Positions 30,648 through 39,666 of a stretch of 64,000 nucleotides of DNA are shown here, piece by piece. The stretch is from Collinsella aerofaciens. GTDB taxonomy: Bacteria > Actinomycetota > Coriobacteriia > Coriobacteriales > Coriobacteriaceae. Under the pieces are notes generated by a model. The model did not search any database and was not told the DNA's origin. It saw nothing but the letters and a program-made list of their open reading frames with translations. Location of the stretch: positions 1 to 64,000 of the forward strand of contig NZ_JADNDZ010000121.1 of assembly GCF_015552075.1 (NCBI RefSeq), given 5' to 3'. Position 1 is the stretch's first letter, and every line of letters starts with the position of its first letter. The position numbers and the translations under genes were made by a program.

Positions 30648-30753
30648 TCATTGGGGCGTTCTTGAATGACTAGTCGTTGGGGACAGTCTTCGCGAAAAAG
30701 CTGCAAGGACTGTCCCCCATTGCCGACAGAAAAGGAACGTCCCCATCTGCCGG
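30645..30753. repeat. Cluster of GGGGACGTT-type short palindromes
   Basis: TAGTCATT (30645-30652) pairs with AATGACTA (30665-30672); GGGGACAGTC (30679-30688) pairs with GACTGTCCCC (30708-30717); then TGCCGACAG...CTGCCGG (30721-30753) surrounds GGAACGTCCCC. A related sequence is at 31725-31753 and another at 33737-33768. This family overlaps the stop codon of the HAD gene at its left end. Confidence 0.65.
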
Positions 30754-30754
30754 A

Positions 30755-31549
30755 TTAGGAGAGACTCTCCAGCACGCGACGGAGCTCCTGCTGGACGGCG
30801 TGGTCGCGATTACAACCCACCACGCGATCGGCCACCGCCTTGAGCGCGGGGCGCGCGTTTTCCATCGCGCAGCCCGTACCGACAAAGCGAATGATCTCGT
30901 AGTCGTTCATCGAGTCGCCAAACGCCATGACCTCGTCGCGTCCAATGCCGTAATGCTCCGCGAGCTGCGCGATACCCGAGGCCTTCGACACACCAGGCTG
31001 CATGGCATCGATCCACGCGTTGCCCGAAGGCGCAAAAGTAAAGAGCTGACCAAGTTCGCGCTGTAGCACGTACGCACTGTCCATAACCGCACTGTCGTCG
31101 CAAAAGATACTCGCTTTGATGATATTTACGCTGGGGTCGGGCAGCTCCCAAATGCGCTCGGCATTGGGAAGGTCCTTATCGACCTCACGCACGAACTTGC
31201 ACTCGTCATCGAGCAGGAAGGACTTGGTTCGGTCAAAGAGCGCAAGATGCAGATTGGGAAACGTCCTGACGGCTTGGGCGAGCCTTCGAATCGCCAGGTG
31301 GGAATACACCTCACGGTCTACCATCTTACCGTCGGCGTAGACCTGGGCGCCGTTAGCGGCGACAAAGTCCATCTTGTCGCGAACGGGCGCAAAGAACTCG
31401 CACAGGCGATCGTAGCGACGACCTGACGATGCGGCGAAATGCACGCCATGCTCGTGTAGCGCCAGAATCAGTTCGTAGGTCTCGGGAGGCACCTGGCCGT
31501 TTTCGTCAAGCAGTGTGCCGTCCATATCGGATGCAATCAGTTTAAACAT
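30755..31549 (-). CDS. HAD-superfamily (Cof-type) phosphatase
   Basis: 264 residues with LIASDMDGTLLDENGQVPPE, FAASSGRRYDRLCEFF, and AFGDSMNDYEIIRFVGTGCA. It is a C2-capped Cof-type hydrolase, distinct from the neighbour at 29805; the two are convergent. Motif III/IV (MAFGDSMNDYEI) is intact. GGGAG precedes ATG 31549. The 5' region contains a perfect 10-bp inverted repeat (31571-31600). Confidence 0.9.
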   Translation of the reverse strand: MFKLIASDMDGTLLDENGQVPPETYELILALHEHGVHFAASSGRRYDRLCEFFAPVRDKMDFVAANGAQVYADGKMVDREVYSHLAIRRLAQAVRTFPNLHLALFDRTKSFLLDDECKFVREVDKDLPNAERIWELPDPSVNIIKASIFCDDSAVMDSAYVLQRELGQLFTFAPSGNAWIDAMQPGVSKASGIAQLAEHYGIGRDEVMAFGDSMNDYEIIRFVGTGCAMENARPALKAVADRVVGCNRDHAVQQELRRVLESLS

Positions 31550-31570
31550 AGAAAAGCTCCCTTCGGGCTT

Positions 31571-31600
31571 GTTGGAATCGAACGTGTATCCGATTCCAAC
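31571..31600. promoter_or_regulatory. Perfect 10-bp inverted repeat upstream of a HAD gene
   Basis: GTTGGAATCG (31571-31580) pairs with CGATTCCAAC (31591-31600) across ten bases, 22 nt before the HAD start codon on the minus strand. No T-run follows, so an operator or mRNA leader hairpin is likelier than a terminator. A T-loop-like GTTCGATTCC on the minus strand is coincidental; no tRNA fold forms. Confidence 0.45.
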
Positions 31601-31724
31601 GTACCCAGAGGAAGCTCAGATAAGACTCCGCGGGCGTAAACGTTACAAGGACCTGGCAAATAGTTCACACATGCCAGAGGCCTCACGGTCGCGGCGTCAG
31701 GCGACACGCCACCCCGACGGCCAG

Positions 31725-31753
31725 TCGTTTAAAAACGTCCCCGATGACTAGTC
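31725..31753 (-). repeat. Second copy of the TAGTCAT...GGGGACGTT repeat
   Basis: Read on the minus strand, TAGTCATCGGGGACGTT then TTTAAACGACT aligns base for base, with a few differences, to 30645-30676 on the plus strand. It lies over the 3' end of the adenine deaminase gene region, next to its stop codon. Confidence 0.55.
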
Positions 31754-33568
31754 GGCGTAGGTGAAGGTCGTGACGTCGAACATGCCCTCGGGGCGGATGC
31801 GGAGCGTCGGGATGACCGGCAGGGGCAGGAAGATGATGCCCATGATGGGGTCGAGCGGCGGCTCAATGCCCATGGCGCGCGCCTTGACCATAAAGTCGTC
31901 GTGCTGCGCGGCAACGTCCTCGGCCGTGCCCTCGCTCATCAGGCCACCGAGCGCCAGCGGAATGCGCGCCACGACCTCGCCGTTGCGCACCAGCACGTGG
32001 CCGCCCTGGCCCACGGCCTCAACGGCAGCCATCATATCCGCCGCATTGTCGCCCACCACGCACACGTTGTGCGAGTCGTGGCCGATCGTGGAGGCAATGG
32101 CACCACCGGTGATGGTGAAACCGCGCACCCAGCCGCGACCGATATGCTTGCCGACCAGGCCCAGGCCAGCGGGGCCGTCGCCATCGGCGCCCTCGGCCTG
32201 CAGCGACACGCCGCGGCCATGGCGCTCGATCAGCATAATGCGGCGCAAGTCCTCGGCGCTCTCGGGGCGGGCCATACCCGTGATAGCCATACCCGGGATG
32301 ACATCGATAACGGCCTCGCCCGGCTTAAAGGCATAGTCAAACACGTCGAGCGAAAGCTTCGGCAGCTTAACGGAGGCGCGCAGCTCATCGGCAAGGGCCG
32401 CAACCTCGGCCATCTCGGGTGCAATCTCGCCCACAAAGGTGCCATCCTGCGCCACCAGAGCACCGGCGGCATATACGCGATGCGGAGCCGTGGCAAACGT
32501 CAGGTCGTTGAGTACCAGCAGGTCGGCACGCTTGCCCGGGGCGATGGCGCCACGCAGTTCGTGCGGGTCGCGGCAACCGTGGTCCAGGCCAAACGCCTCG
32601 GCCGTAGAAAGGGACGCCATAGAGATGGCAACCACGGGGTCAATACCGGCCTCGATGGCCACGCGGCAGGCATTGTCGATCATGCCGGCCGAAAGCGCAT
32701 CGGAGGGAGCGCGGTCGTCGGTCGCAAAACAGCAGCGGCGGGCGCGGGCGGGGTTCTCCAACAGCATCGGCGACAAGTTGGCAAGGTCGTGGCTACACGT
32801 ACCCTCGCGCAGCATCACATACATGCCGCGGGACAGCTTATCGAGCGCCTCCTCGGGGATCGTCGACTCGTGGTCGGCGATAATGCCCGCCGCGGCATAG
32901 GCGTTGAGGTCCTTGCCGGCGACAAGTGGCGCATGGCCGTCGACTTGCTTGGACGGCGTCTGGTTAGCAGCGTCGATACGAGCGCAGGTCTCGGGATCGG
33001 CCATAAAGACGCCCGGCAGGTTCATCATCTCGCCGAGGCCAAAAACGTCGCCCGGATGCTCGGCAAAAAACGCCTGCATGTCGGCGGCCGAAATGACGGC
33101 GCCGGCCTGCTCGTCGGGCAGCGCGGGCACGCACGAGGGCATCATGTACTTGATGGAGATGGGTGCGCGGCGACCGTCCTCGATCATAAAGCGCAGACCG
33201 TCCAGACCGGAAACATTGGCGATCTCGTGGCTGTCGGCAATGGCTGTGGTGGTGCCGCGTGTCGCCGCCATGCGCGCATACTCGGCAGGGCGGATGTTCG
33301 AAGACTCGATATGCAGGTGCCCGTCGATAAAACCAGGGGCGATGTAGCGACCCTGGCAGTCGATGACCTCGGTCGCCTCGTAGGTGCCGGCGGGATCGTC
33401 GCGACCGTCGTAGAGCACGCCGACAATCACGCCGTCCTTGACGGCAACACTGCCGGGCGCCACGCGCTGACCGTACACGTCGACAATCTGCGCATTGGTA
33501 AACAGCGTGTCGACAGGCACGCGGCCCTCGGCGGCCTCGATCACGGACCTCATGACCTCAACGGACAT
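31748..33568 (-). CDS. ade: Adenine deaminase
   Basis: About 606 residues of the amidohydrolase-type adenine deaminase (COG1001), turning adenine into hypoxanthine. Metal-binding signature GFIDGHLHIESSNIRPAEYA, further HGCRDPHELRGAIAPGKRAD, and the C-terminal blocks GLVGKHIGRGWVRGFTITGG and ATIGHDSHNVCVVGDNAADM are characteristic. Length is close to the AdeC norm plus a small extension. ATG 33568 follows GGAG; the open frame to 33649 lacks a site. It may supply hypoxanthine for purine catabolism, a theme consistent with the yge cluster further right, but it is not linked to it. Confidence 0.92.
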   Translation of the reverse strand: MSVEVMRSVIEAAEGRVPVDTLFTNAQIVDVYGQRVAPGSVAVKDGVIVGVLYDGRDDPAGTYEATEVIDCQGRYIAPGFIDGHLHIESSNIRPAEYARMAATRGTTTAIADSHEIANVSGLDGLRFMIEDGRRAPISIKYMMPSCVPALPDEQAGAVISAADMQAFFAEHPGDVFGLGEMMNLPGVFMADPETCARIDAANQTPSKQVDGHAPLVAGKDLNAYAAAGIIADHESTIPEEALDKLSRGMYVMLREGTCSHDLANLSPMLLENPARARRCCFATDDRAPSDALSAGMIDNACRVAIEAGIDPVVAISMASLSTAEAFGLDHGCRDPHELRGAIAPGKRADLLVLNDLTFATAPHRVYAAGALVAQDGTFVGEIAPEMAEVAALADELRASVKLPKLSLDVFDYAFKPGEAVIDVIPGMAITGMARPESAEDLRRIMLIERHGRGVSLQAEGADGDGPAGLGLVGKHIGRGWVRGFTITGGAIASTIGHDSHNVCVVGDNAADMMAAVEAVGQGGHVLVRNGEVVARIPLALGGLMSEGTAEDVAAQHDDFMVKARAMGIEPPLDPIMGIIFLPLPVIPTLRIRPEGMFDVTTFTYAD

Positions 33569-33736
33569 ACATACTCCTTTAACCGTAGAAAAAAGCTGCG
33601 GAGCGGACGAGCCTTCACCGCAGCAAGCCAATAGCCATTGTATGCCCAAAAGAAGGCCCCGCTAACACCCCTTTCGCTTAACGGCACCGCCAACCTGCCC
33701 CCGCAGCCCCTATCCTTTGGCAAGGAGTGTCCCAGA

Positions 33737-33768
33737 GTGCCGGCACAATAGGAACGTCCCCAGGTGCC
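33737..33768. repeat. GGGGACGTTC-type palindrome, third family copy
   Basis: GTGCCGGCAC is followed by AATAGGAACGTCCCC and GGTGCCAA; on the minus strand TTGGCACC-TGGGGACGTTCC-TATTGTGCCGGCAC. It shares the GGGGACGTTCC core with 30721-30753. It lies between ade and the tyrS terminator. Confidence 0.55.
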
Positions 33769-33773
33769 AACCA

Positions 33774-33814
33774 AAATAGGGCCGCAGCTGGGAAAACCAG
33801 TTGCGGCCCTATTT
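33774..33814 (-). terminator. Bidirectional-looking terminator after tyrS
   Basis: AAATAGGGCCGCAGCTGG pairs with CCAGTTGCGGCCCTATTT (one G-T pair) over a five-base loop. On the minus strand the stem ends in TATTTTGG, 24 nt past the tyrS stop. Confidence 0.85.
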
Positions 33815-33837
33815 CGCATGTTGGGTTGACGTAATCG

Positions 33838-35049
33838 CTAGACCAGTTTAAAGCCCTTGCGTTTGCCTACGGAGAGGGTGTCGCCCAGCTTGAGGGCGCT
33901 GGGATCGATGTTATAGCTCTTGGGAGCCACGGCCTTGCCGTTGATCTTGACGCCGCCGCCGTCGATATCACGACGAGCCTGGCCGGCGCTCGCCGAAAGA
34001 CCCAGGTCCTTGAGCAGGCCAGCGAGGTAGATCTGGCCCTCGTCGTTAACAGTCAGCTCAACGTGCTTCTCGGGGAAGTCGGCGAGCTGGCCCTCCTTGA
34101 ACACGCGGTCGAACTCGGCCTGAGCCTCGTCGCCGGCACCGGCGCCGTGGTAGGTGTCGCACAGGTCGCGGCCCAGAGCGCGCTTGAGCTCGTAGGGGTC
34201 GGCAGAACCATCGGCCAGGGCAGCGTCGATCTTGTCGACCTCGGCCGGGGTGAGCGAGCTGGCCAGACGATAGTACTTGCCGATCATCTCGTCGGGGATG
34301 GACATGGTCTTGCCGAACATGTCCTTGGGCGCGTCGGTCAGGCCGATGTAGTTACCGTAGGACTTGGACATCTTACGAACGCCATCGGTGCCCTCGAGCA
34401 GCGGCATGGTGAGCGCGATCTGGGGCTCCATGCCCATCTTCTCCATGAGCTCACGGCCGGCGAGCAGGTTGAAGAGCTGATCGGTGCCGCCCATCTCCAC
34501 GTCGGCCTTGATCTGCACGGAGTCGAAAGCCTGCATCACGGGATACAGGAACTCATGCAGGGCGATCGGCGTCTGAGACTGGTAGCGCTTGGTAAAGTCA
34601 TCGCGCTCAAGAATGCGGGCGACGGTGAACTTGGAGCACACCTGCAGCAGACCGGCCAGATCCATCGAAAGGATCCAGTCGCCGTTGTGCACGATGGTGG
34701 TCTTCTCGGGATCCAGGATCTTCATGGCCTGGCTCACATAGGTCTCGGCATTGGCCTCGATCTGCTCCTGCGAAAGCTGCGGACGGGTGGAATTCTTGCC
34801 CGAAGGGTCGCCGATCAGCGCGGTGCCGTTGCCGATGATGAGGGTGACGTTGTGGCCCAGGTCCTGGAACTGACGCATCTTGCGCAGGGGCACGGCATGG
34901 CCAAGGTGCAGATCGGGGCTGGTGGGATCGACGCCGAGCTTGATGTTGAGGGGCTCGCCCTTCTCAAGCTTCTTGCGAAGGTCGGCCTCGGGGACGATCT
35001 TCGCAGCGCCCGAGGTGATGATATGCATTTGCTCGTCGACAGACAGCAT
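33838..35049 (-). CDS. tyrS: Tyrosyl-tRNA synthetase
   Basis: About 403 residues charging tRNA-Tyr. The Rossmann fold has the HIGH-like signature LHLGHAVPLRKMRQFQ and KMSKS loop in GVRKMSKSYGNYIG; a C-terminal S4 RNA-binding domain (LKDLGLSASAGQARRDIDGG, VKINGKAV) follows. Identity as TyrRS is supported by the GGTDQLFNLLAGRELM block. ATG 35049 is used, preceded by AAAGGAGG; the frame extends upstream with no site. No T-box leader can fit in the 96 bases upstream. Confidence 0.95.
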   Translation of the reverse strand: MLSVDEQMHIITSGAAKIVPEADLRKKLEKGEPLNIKLGVDPTSPDLHLGHAVPLRKMRQFQDLGHNVTLIIGNGTALIGDPSGKNSTRPQLSQEQIEANAETYVSQAMKILDPEKTTIVHNGDWILSMDLAGLLQVCSKFTVARILERDDFTKRYQSQTPIALHEFLYPVMQAFDSVQIKADVEMGGTDQLFNLLAGRELMEKMGMEPQIALTMPLLEGTDGVRKMSKSYGNYIGLTDAPKDMFGKTMSIPDEMIGKYYRLASSLTPAEVDKIDAALADGSADPYELKRALGRDLCDTYHGAGAGDEAQAEFDRVFKEGQLADFPEKHVELTVNDEGQIYLAGLLKDLGLSASAGQARRDIDGGGVKINGKAVAPKSYNIDPSALKLGDTLSVGKRKGFKLV

Positions 35050-35145
35050 TGGGTATCCTCCTTTTGCTATAGCACCCTCACCGGATACGGCGGTGCTGGA
35101 AGTCCATAAACTCTCATATGATAACAAACTGACGCGACGCGGCAC

Positions 35146-37116
35146 CTACGATAGGAAAATCCTCGTCCTGCCGCATGCGTCGACAGCGACCGGCAGACGC
35201 GTGCCGTCGCGCTCGACTAGGTAGCGCATCTGCCGACGGCGTTGGCAGTCACGACAATGGACCTGCCCCGTTGCATCGGTGGCACAGGTACCCTCGGCGG
35301 TCAGCAGGCAGTGCTCGCACACCATAAGCTCAGGGCGGTCGGCATCGACGGGGCCCAAGACGCCGGGGCGATCGGCGAGGCTGGCAACGAGCTCAGCGTC
35401 GTTGGTGACAAGCTCGGCAGGCAAGTACACCCGCCGTGCGCCAAGCCCGCGCAGCCAAGCAAGCGTGGCACGATTCGCGCAGAACACCGGCGCTGCCACG
35501 TCAAACATCACGCCCAGCTCACGAGCCATCGCCACCTGCCCCAGGTTGCGACAGACCACGCGCCCGGCACGCCGCATTAGCGACCGGGTCCGCTCGGCAT
35601 CGCCCACGCGGCAGACCTCGTCGAGCACCACGGTCGCATCGGACAGATCGAGCTCGTCATGCGGGTCGGTATCCATCAGCTGCCAGGCAAAAGCCACGCG
35701 AGCGGGAACCCCCTGCTCCGGCGACTCCATCAGCTCCCCCGTCGATGCATCGTCATCCACCGTGCCGCCTTCAAACGGCAGAACCTCAACAGTGCGCTCA
35801 ACAGGTACAGCAGTGTCCGCCTCGGCCCGCATGCGCTCCAACGCCGTCGCCGTCTGCTCCAGCACACCGGCACTGCGAATCAGATAGACCTCGCAGCCCG
35901 TGTCCACCTTGCGCTTGCAGTGCACGACAACGCACTCCCCCGCCGCGGCGTCCCCCGGACAGGGCACCTGAGGCCAGCGCTTGGGCACATCGGGACGCGC
36001 GTCGCCACCCGGATAGAACCGAATCTCGAGCGTGTCACCCGCCGCCACGGCGGCATCGAGCTCGACGGTCACCTCTTCGTAGCCCACCGCCACCAAGCGG
36101 CCCACGCGGACACCTTGGTTAATTGCGCGCTCAAAGCTCATGAGCTCGGCACCCGATCTCCCCCGCAGATACGCATCGGTGAACCCACGGTTGAACGACC
36201 TACCCAGCTCACGCTCAAGCTCCGCCACGATATCGGGCTCCCACGCGCCGTCGCGCACCATATCGAGCGCCCGGCGCCACACCTGCACTACGTTGAACAC
36301 ATAGTCGGGATTCTTCATGCGCCCCTCGATCTTGAGCGACGCCACGCCGGCGGCAACGAGCTCGGGCAGGTGTGCAATGCCCAGATAGTCACGTGGGCAC
36401 AGCAGGCGGTCGCCCTCAACGGAAACAACGCTCTCCCCCGCCTCGTCCACCAAGTCATATGCCAGACGGCAGGGCTGTGTGCAGTCACCGCGCATCGCCG
36501 AGCGAGCGCGCCGCAGTGCCGAGAACTCACAGGCGCCCGAGTAACCGATGCAAATGGCACCTTGGCAGAAAACCTCAATCGGCACGCCCGTGGCGCACAG
36601 CGCGGCAATCTCGTCGACCGTCAGCTCGCGTGCCGTCGTCACGCGCTCGACTCCCAACTCGTCGGCAGCCAGTCGCACGGCGCCCTCGCTATGGACGCCC
36701 GCCTGCGTGGACAGGTGAATCTCGACCCCGGGAATCGCCGCGCGCAACGCGCAAGCCAGCCCGGCATCCGCCACGATCAAGGCATCGGCACCCAACGCAT
36801 ACGCGTGCGCTCCCAGCGCCACCGCGTCTGCCAACTCGTCGTCGAACACAAAAACATTGAGCGTCACGTACACGCGCACGCCATGGGCATGCGCCACGGC
36901 GCAGCCGCGCGCAAACTCGTCATCCGTAAAGCCATGCGCGCTCACGCGCGCGTTGAAACCGCCCAGGCCCGCATAGATGGCATCGGCGCCCGCCGCAACA
37001 GCCGCGAGCATCTGGTCGAGTCCGCCCGCCGGCGCCAGCAGTTCGGGCAGCGCCGCCCCAGCGGCCCCCGACCCGTTCATACATTGTCCGCTCGGCCCCA
37101 TCGCCCGAATCGCCAT
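35146..37116 (-). CDS. U32-family peptidase-like protein (RlhA/TrhP group)
   Basis: About 656 residues. LLAPAGGLDQMLAAVAAGAD and YVTLNVFVFDDELAD start the TIM-barrel; CQGAICIGYSGACEFSALRR and MRGDCTQPCRLAYDLV carry the cysteines that bind an iron-sulfur cluster in this group; SLKIEGRMKNPDYVFNVVQV follows. Relatives RlhA and TrhP in E. coli hydroxylate rRNA or tRNA, though the family is annotated as peptidase. The C-terminus has a four-cysteine CEHCLL...CRDCQ block. Start is ATG 37116 (AAGGAG seven nt upstream), not the earlier ATG 37143. Which RNA it modifies is not known. Confidence 0.85.
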   Translation of the reverse strand: MAIRAMGPSGQCMNGSGAAGAALPELLAPAGGLDQMLAAVAAGADAIYAGLGGFNARVSAHGFTDDEFARGCAVAHAHGVRVYVTLNVFVFDDELADAVALGAHAYALGADALIVADAGLACALRAAIPGVEIHLSTQAGVHSEGAVRLAADELGVERVTTARELTVDEIAALCATGVPIEVFCQGAICIGYSGACEFSALRRARSAMRGDCTQPCRLAYDLVDEAGESVVSVEGDRLLCPRDYLGIAHLPELVAAGVASLKIEGRMKNPDYVFNVVQVWRRALDMVRDGAWEPDIVAELERELGRSFNRGFTDAYLRGRSGAELMSFERAINQGVRVGRLVAVGYEEVTVELDAAVAAGDTLEIRFYPGGDARPDVPKRWPQVPCPGDAAAGECVVVHCKRKVDTGCEVYLIRSAGVLEQTATALERMRAEADTAVPVERTVEVLPFEGGTVDDDASTGELMESPEQGVPARVAFAWQLMDTDPHDELDLSDATVVLDEVCRVGDAERTRSLMRRAGRVVCRNLGQVAMARELGVMFDVAAPVFCANRATLAWLRGLGARRVYLPAELVTNDAELVASLADRPGVLGPVDADRPELMVCEHCLLTAEGTCATDATGQVHCRDCQRRRQMRYLVERDGTRLPVAVDACGRTRIFLS

Positions 37117-37278
37117 CGGCAAACTCCTTACCAAGGTATGCATTCACTCTGAAAAATGCCGTCTTCCAGCATACACGAGGCCTCGCGCGCCCCGTTTGGT
37201 TTATCGTGTAATAACTTATGTCCATCCTGCCCCGACGGCACATCCACCGTCCGGCACGACATACCTGGAGGTCAATAT

Positions 37279-39477
37279 ATGGGTCCTCGCCAACGACAGG
37301 GACACAGCCGTTCAAAGACGCACGCCCTGCCCATAATCCTGCTCTCGTTTTTGGGCTTTCTGCTGATTGCGGGCGTGGCGTTTGGCATCGGCATGGTCGG
37401 CAACGTCAACCGCTGGCTGTCCGATCTGCCCGACTACACCGACGCCAACGCGTATCTGGTGAGCGAGCCCACCGAGATCGTCGACTGCAACGGCAACAAG
37501 ATCGCGAGCTTCTACACGCAAAACCGCAAGTCCATCACCAAGGACGAGGTCTCCCCCTACGTGCTGCAGGGCACCGTTGACGTCGAGGACGAGCGCTTCT
37601 ACGAGCACGGCGGTATCGACCTGTGGGGTATCGCGCGTGCTGCGGTGGCAACCCTCGGCGGCGGGCACGAAGGCGCCTCGACTATCACCCAGCAGCTGGT
37701 GCGCAACACCATCCTGCAGGAGGAGCAGTTCGACTCGACCATCGAGCGTAAGGTACGCGAGGCCTACATCGCCATCAAGATGGAGGATATGTACTCCAAA
37801 GACGAGATCCTCATGATGTACCTCAACACCATCTATTACGGCCACGGCGCCTACGGCATCGAGGCCGCAGCCGAGACCTATCTGTCCAAGAGCGCCGCCG
37901 ACCTCACCCTCAGCGAGGCCGCGCTGCTCATCGGCCTTCCCAACTCGCCTTCGCAGTACGACCCCACGGTCAATCCCGATCTGGCACTGTCTCGCCGCAA
38001 CAAGGTCCTCGACAACATGTTGCGCCTGGGCCACATTACGCAGGAGGAGCACGATGCCGCACAGGCCGAGCCCATCACCCTCAACGTGACCGAGATTTCG
38101 GGCAGCGGCGTCGACGTATACTCGCAGCCCTACTTTGTCGCCTATGTTAAGCAGCTGCTGGAGCAGGAGTTCTCGACCGACGTGCTCTTTAAGGGCGGTC
38201 TGACCGTCAAGACCACCATCGACCCCACGATGCAGCAGGTGGCAGAGAATGCCGTCCGCCAGCAGCTCGACACGCTCTCACTCGACGGCCTGGATATGGG
38301 CATGGTCGTCGTCGACCCCAAGACCGGCTACATCAAGTGCATGGTGGGCGGCTACGACTACAACGCCGACGAGAACCACGTAAACCATGCCACGGCCAAG
38401 CGTCCCGTCGGCTCCACCTTTAAGGCCTTTACGCTGGCAACCGCCATCCAAAACGGCATGAACCCCAACGTCACCCTCAACTGCAATTCGCCGCTCAAGG
38501 CTAAGGGCACCACGACCGAGGTCCAAAACTACGCCAACCAGAGCTATGGCAACATCACGCTTAAGCAGGCAACGGCATACTCCTCCAACACCGGCTACAT
38601 CCAGGTGGCCGAGGCCGTCGGCAACAGCAAGATCATCTCACTCGTCAAAAAGCTCGGCATCGATCCCGCCAAGGACAACATCGAGGACGTTCCCGTCATG
38701 ACGCTCGGCACCGGCTCGATCTCGCCGCTCGAGATGGCCGCCGCCTACGCGACGTTTGCCAACGGCGGCTACTATCGCCAGCCGATCGCCATCACCGAGA
38801 TTGACTCTCGTACCGGTTCGGTGCTGTACCAGCACACGGACAATCCCTCACAGGTGCTTACCGAGGGCGAGGCCGCCGCGGTCACCGATGTTCTGTCCGG
38901 CGTCATGCAGGGCGGCGGTACGGGTGCTGCTGGCGCCCTGAGCGTCAACCAGCCCTATGCCGGCAAAACGGGCACCACCGACAACACCACCAACCTGTGG
39001 TTCTGCGGCTATACCCCGCAGCTGGCGTGCGCCCTGTGGACCGGCTATTCCGCGGGCGAGATCCCCATCCAAAAATACGGCACGGACCTGCTGGGCGACA
39101 GCACCAACCTGCCTGTCTTTAAGCGGTTTATGAACACCGTTCTGACCGGTACCGAACGCGAGGAGTTTGCGACCGGAACGGCGCCCACCTACAAGAACAA
39201 CAGCGTCTGGAAGTTCTACGGCACCAACAACACCAAGAAGACGGAGAACGACGACAAGGACGAGAACGAGGACGAAGAGGAAACCACCACAACGACCACC
39301 ACGACGACCACGACCACCGAGACCACGGGCGGCGACACCACCGGCGGCACCGGAACGACCGGTGGCTCGACGGGCGGCTCCACTGGTGGTTCGACCGGCG
39401 GCGATGGCGGCACGCCTACGCCCACGCCTACGCCCACTCCCGACCCCTCGCCCACGCCTGACGATACTGTTGGCTAG
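37279..39477 (+). CDS. Class A penicillin-binding protein (transglycosylase/transpeptidase)
   Basis: About 732 residues: a short cytoplasmic start, one membrane anchor (ILLSFLGFLLIAGVAFGIG), then a GT51 glycosyltransferase (EDERFYEHGGIDLWGI, GASTITQQLVRN) and a transpeptidase with the serine motif in KRPVGSTFKAFTLA (STFK), SSN in AYSSNTGYI, and KTG in GKTGTTDNTT. It polymerises and cross-links peptidoglycan outside the membrane. The C-terminal ~70 residues are a flexible acidic then Thr/Gly/Pro-rich tail, including an unbroken run of about twelve threonines. ATG 37279 follows GGAGG; the frame upstream is extended. Family identity is firm. Confidence 0.94.
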   Translation: MGPRQRQGHSRSKTHALPIILLSFLGFLLIAGVAFGIGMVGNVNRWLSDLPDYTDANAYLVSEPTEIVDCNGNKIASFYTQNRKSITKDEVSPYVLQGTVDVEDERFYEHGGIDLWGIARAAVATLGGGHEGASTITQQLVRNTILQEEQFDSTIERKVREAYIAIKMEDMYSKDEILMMYLNTIYYGHGAYGIEAAAETYLSKSAADLTLSEAALLIGLPNSPSQYDPTVNPDLALSRRNKVLDNMLRLGHITQEEHDAAQAEPITLNVTEISGSGVDVYSQPYFVAYVKQLLEQEFSTDVLFKGGLTVKTTIDPTMQQVAENAVRQQLDTLSLDGLDMGMVVVDPKTGYIKCMVGGYDYNADENHVNHATAKRPVGSTFKAFTLATAIQNGMNPNVTLNCNSPLKAKGTTTEVQNYANQSYGNITLKQATAYSSNTGYIQVAEAVGNSKIISLVKKLGIDPAKDNIEDVPVMTLGTGSISPLEMAAAYATFANGGYYRQPIAITEIDSRTGSVLYQHTDNPSQVLTEGEAAAVTDVLSGVMQGGGTGAAGALSVNQPYAGKTGTTDNTTNLWFCGYTPQLACALWTGYSAGEIPIQKYGTDLLGDSTNLPVFKRFMNTVLTGTEREEFATGTAPTYKNNSVWKFYGTNNTKKTENDDKDENEDEEETTTTTTTTTTTTETTGGDTTGGTGTTGGSTGGSTGGSTGGDGGTPTPTPTPTPDPSPTPDDTVG

Positions 39478-39500
39478 AAATTCATCCGGCCATTAGCAAC

Positions 39501-39545
39501 AAGGCCCCCGAGCAGCTTATTAAACTGCTCGGGGGCCTTTTAGTT
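39501..39545 (+). terminator. Rho-independent terminator after the PBP gene
   Basis: AAGGCCCCCGAGCAG pairs exactly with CTGCTCGGGGGCCTT and is followed by TTTTAGTTTA. It serves the plus-strand PBP transcript. Confidence 0.9.
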
Positions 39546-39588
39546 TAAAGCGACCTGGTGAACGGTCTTTATACCGGCAAACAATATA

Positions 39589-39616
39589 GGGGGTACCGAC
39601 CAACGTCGATACCCCC
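39589..39616 (-). terminator. Terminator-like hairpin after argR
   Basis: GGGGGTA pairs with TACCCCC over a loop of about 14 bases, 50 nt after the argR stop. On the minus strand its tail is TATATTGTTT, so a moderate terminator. Confidence 0.6.
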
Positions 39617-39666
39617 TTACAAGCCACCATGTCACGCACACAGTGCCGAGCGCACGACCCGCACGC

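Noticed and set aside
31571-31600. T-loop-like GTTCGATTCC suggesting a tRNA
   Set aside because: The surrounding bases do not form acceptor, D or anticodon stems, and the palindrome explains the signal better.
31901-33634. 577-codon plus-strand frame across ade
   Set aside because: It is antisense to a gene with all adenine deaminase motifs and has no supporting features.
35050-35145. T-box leader for tyrS
   Set aside because: Only 96 bases separate tyrS from the neighbouring gene, too short for a T-box, and no T-box consensus is seen.
35659-37152. 497-codon plus-strand frame across the U32 gene
   Set aside because: It is Arg/His/Ala-rich, antisense to a family-matched gene, and has no ribosome binding site.
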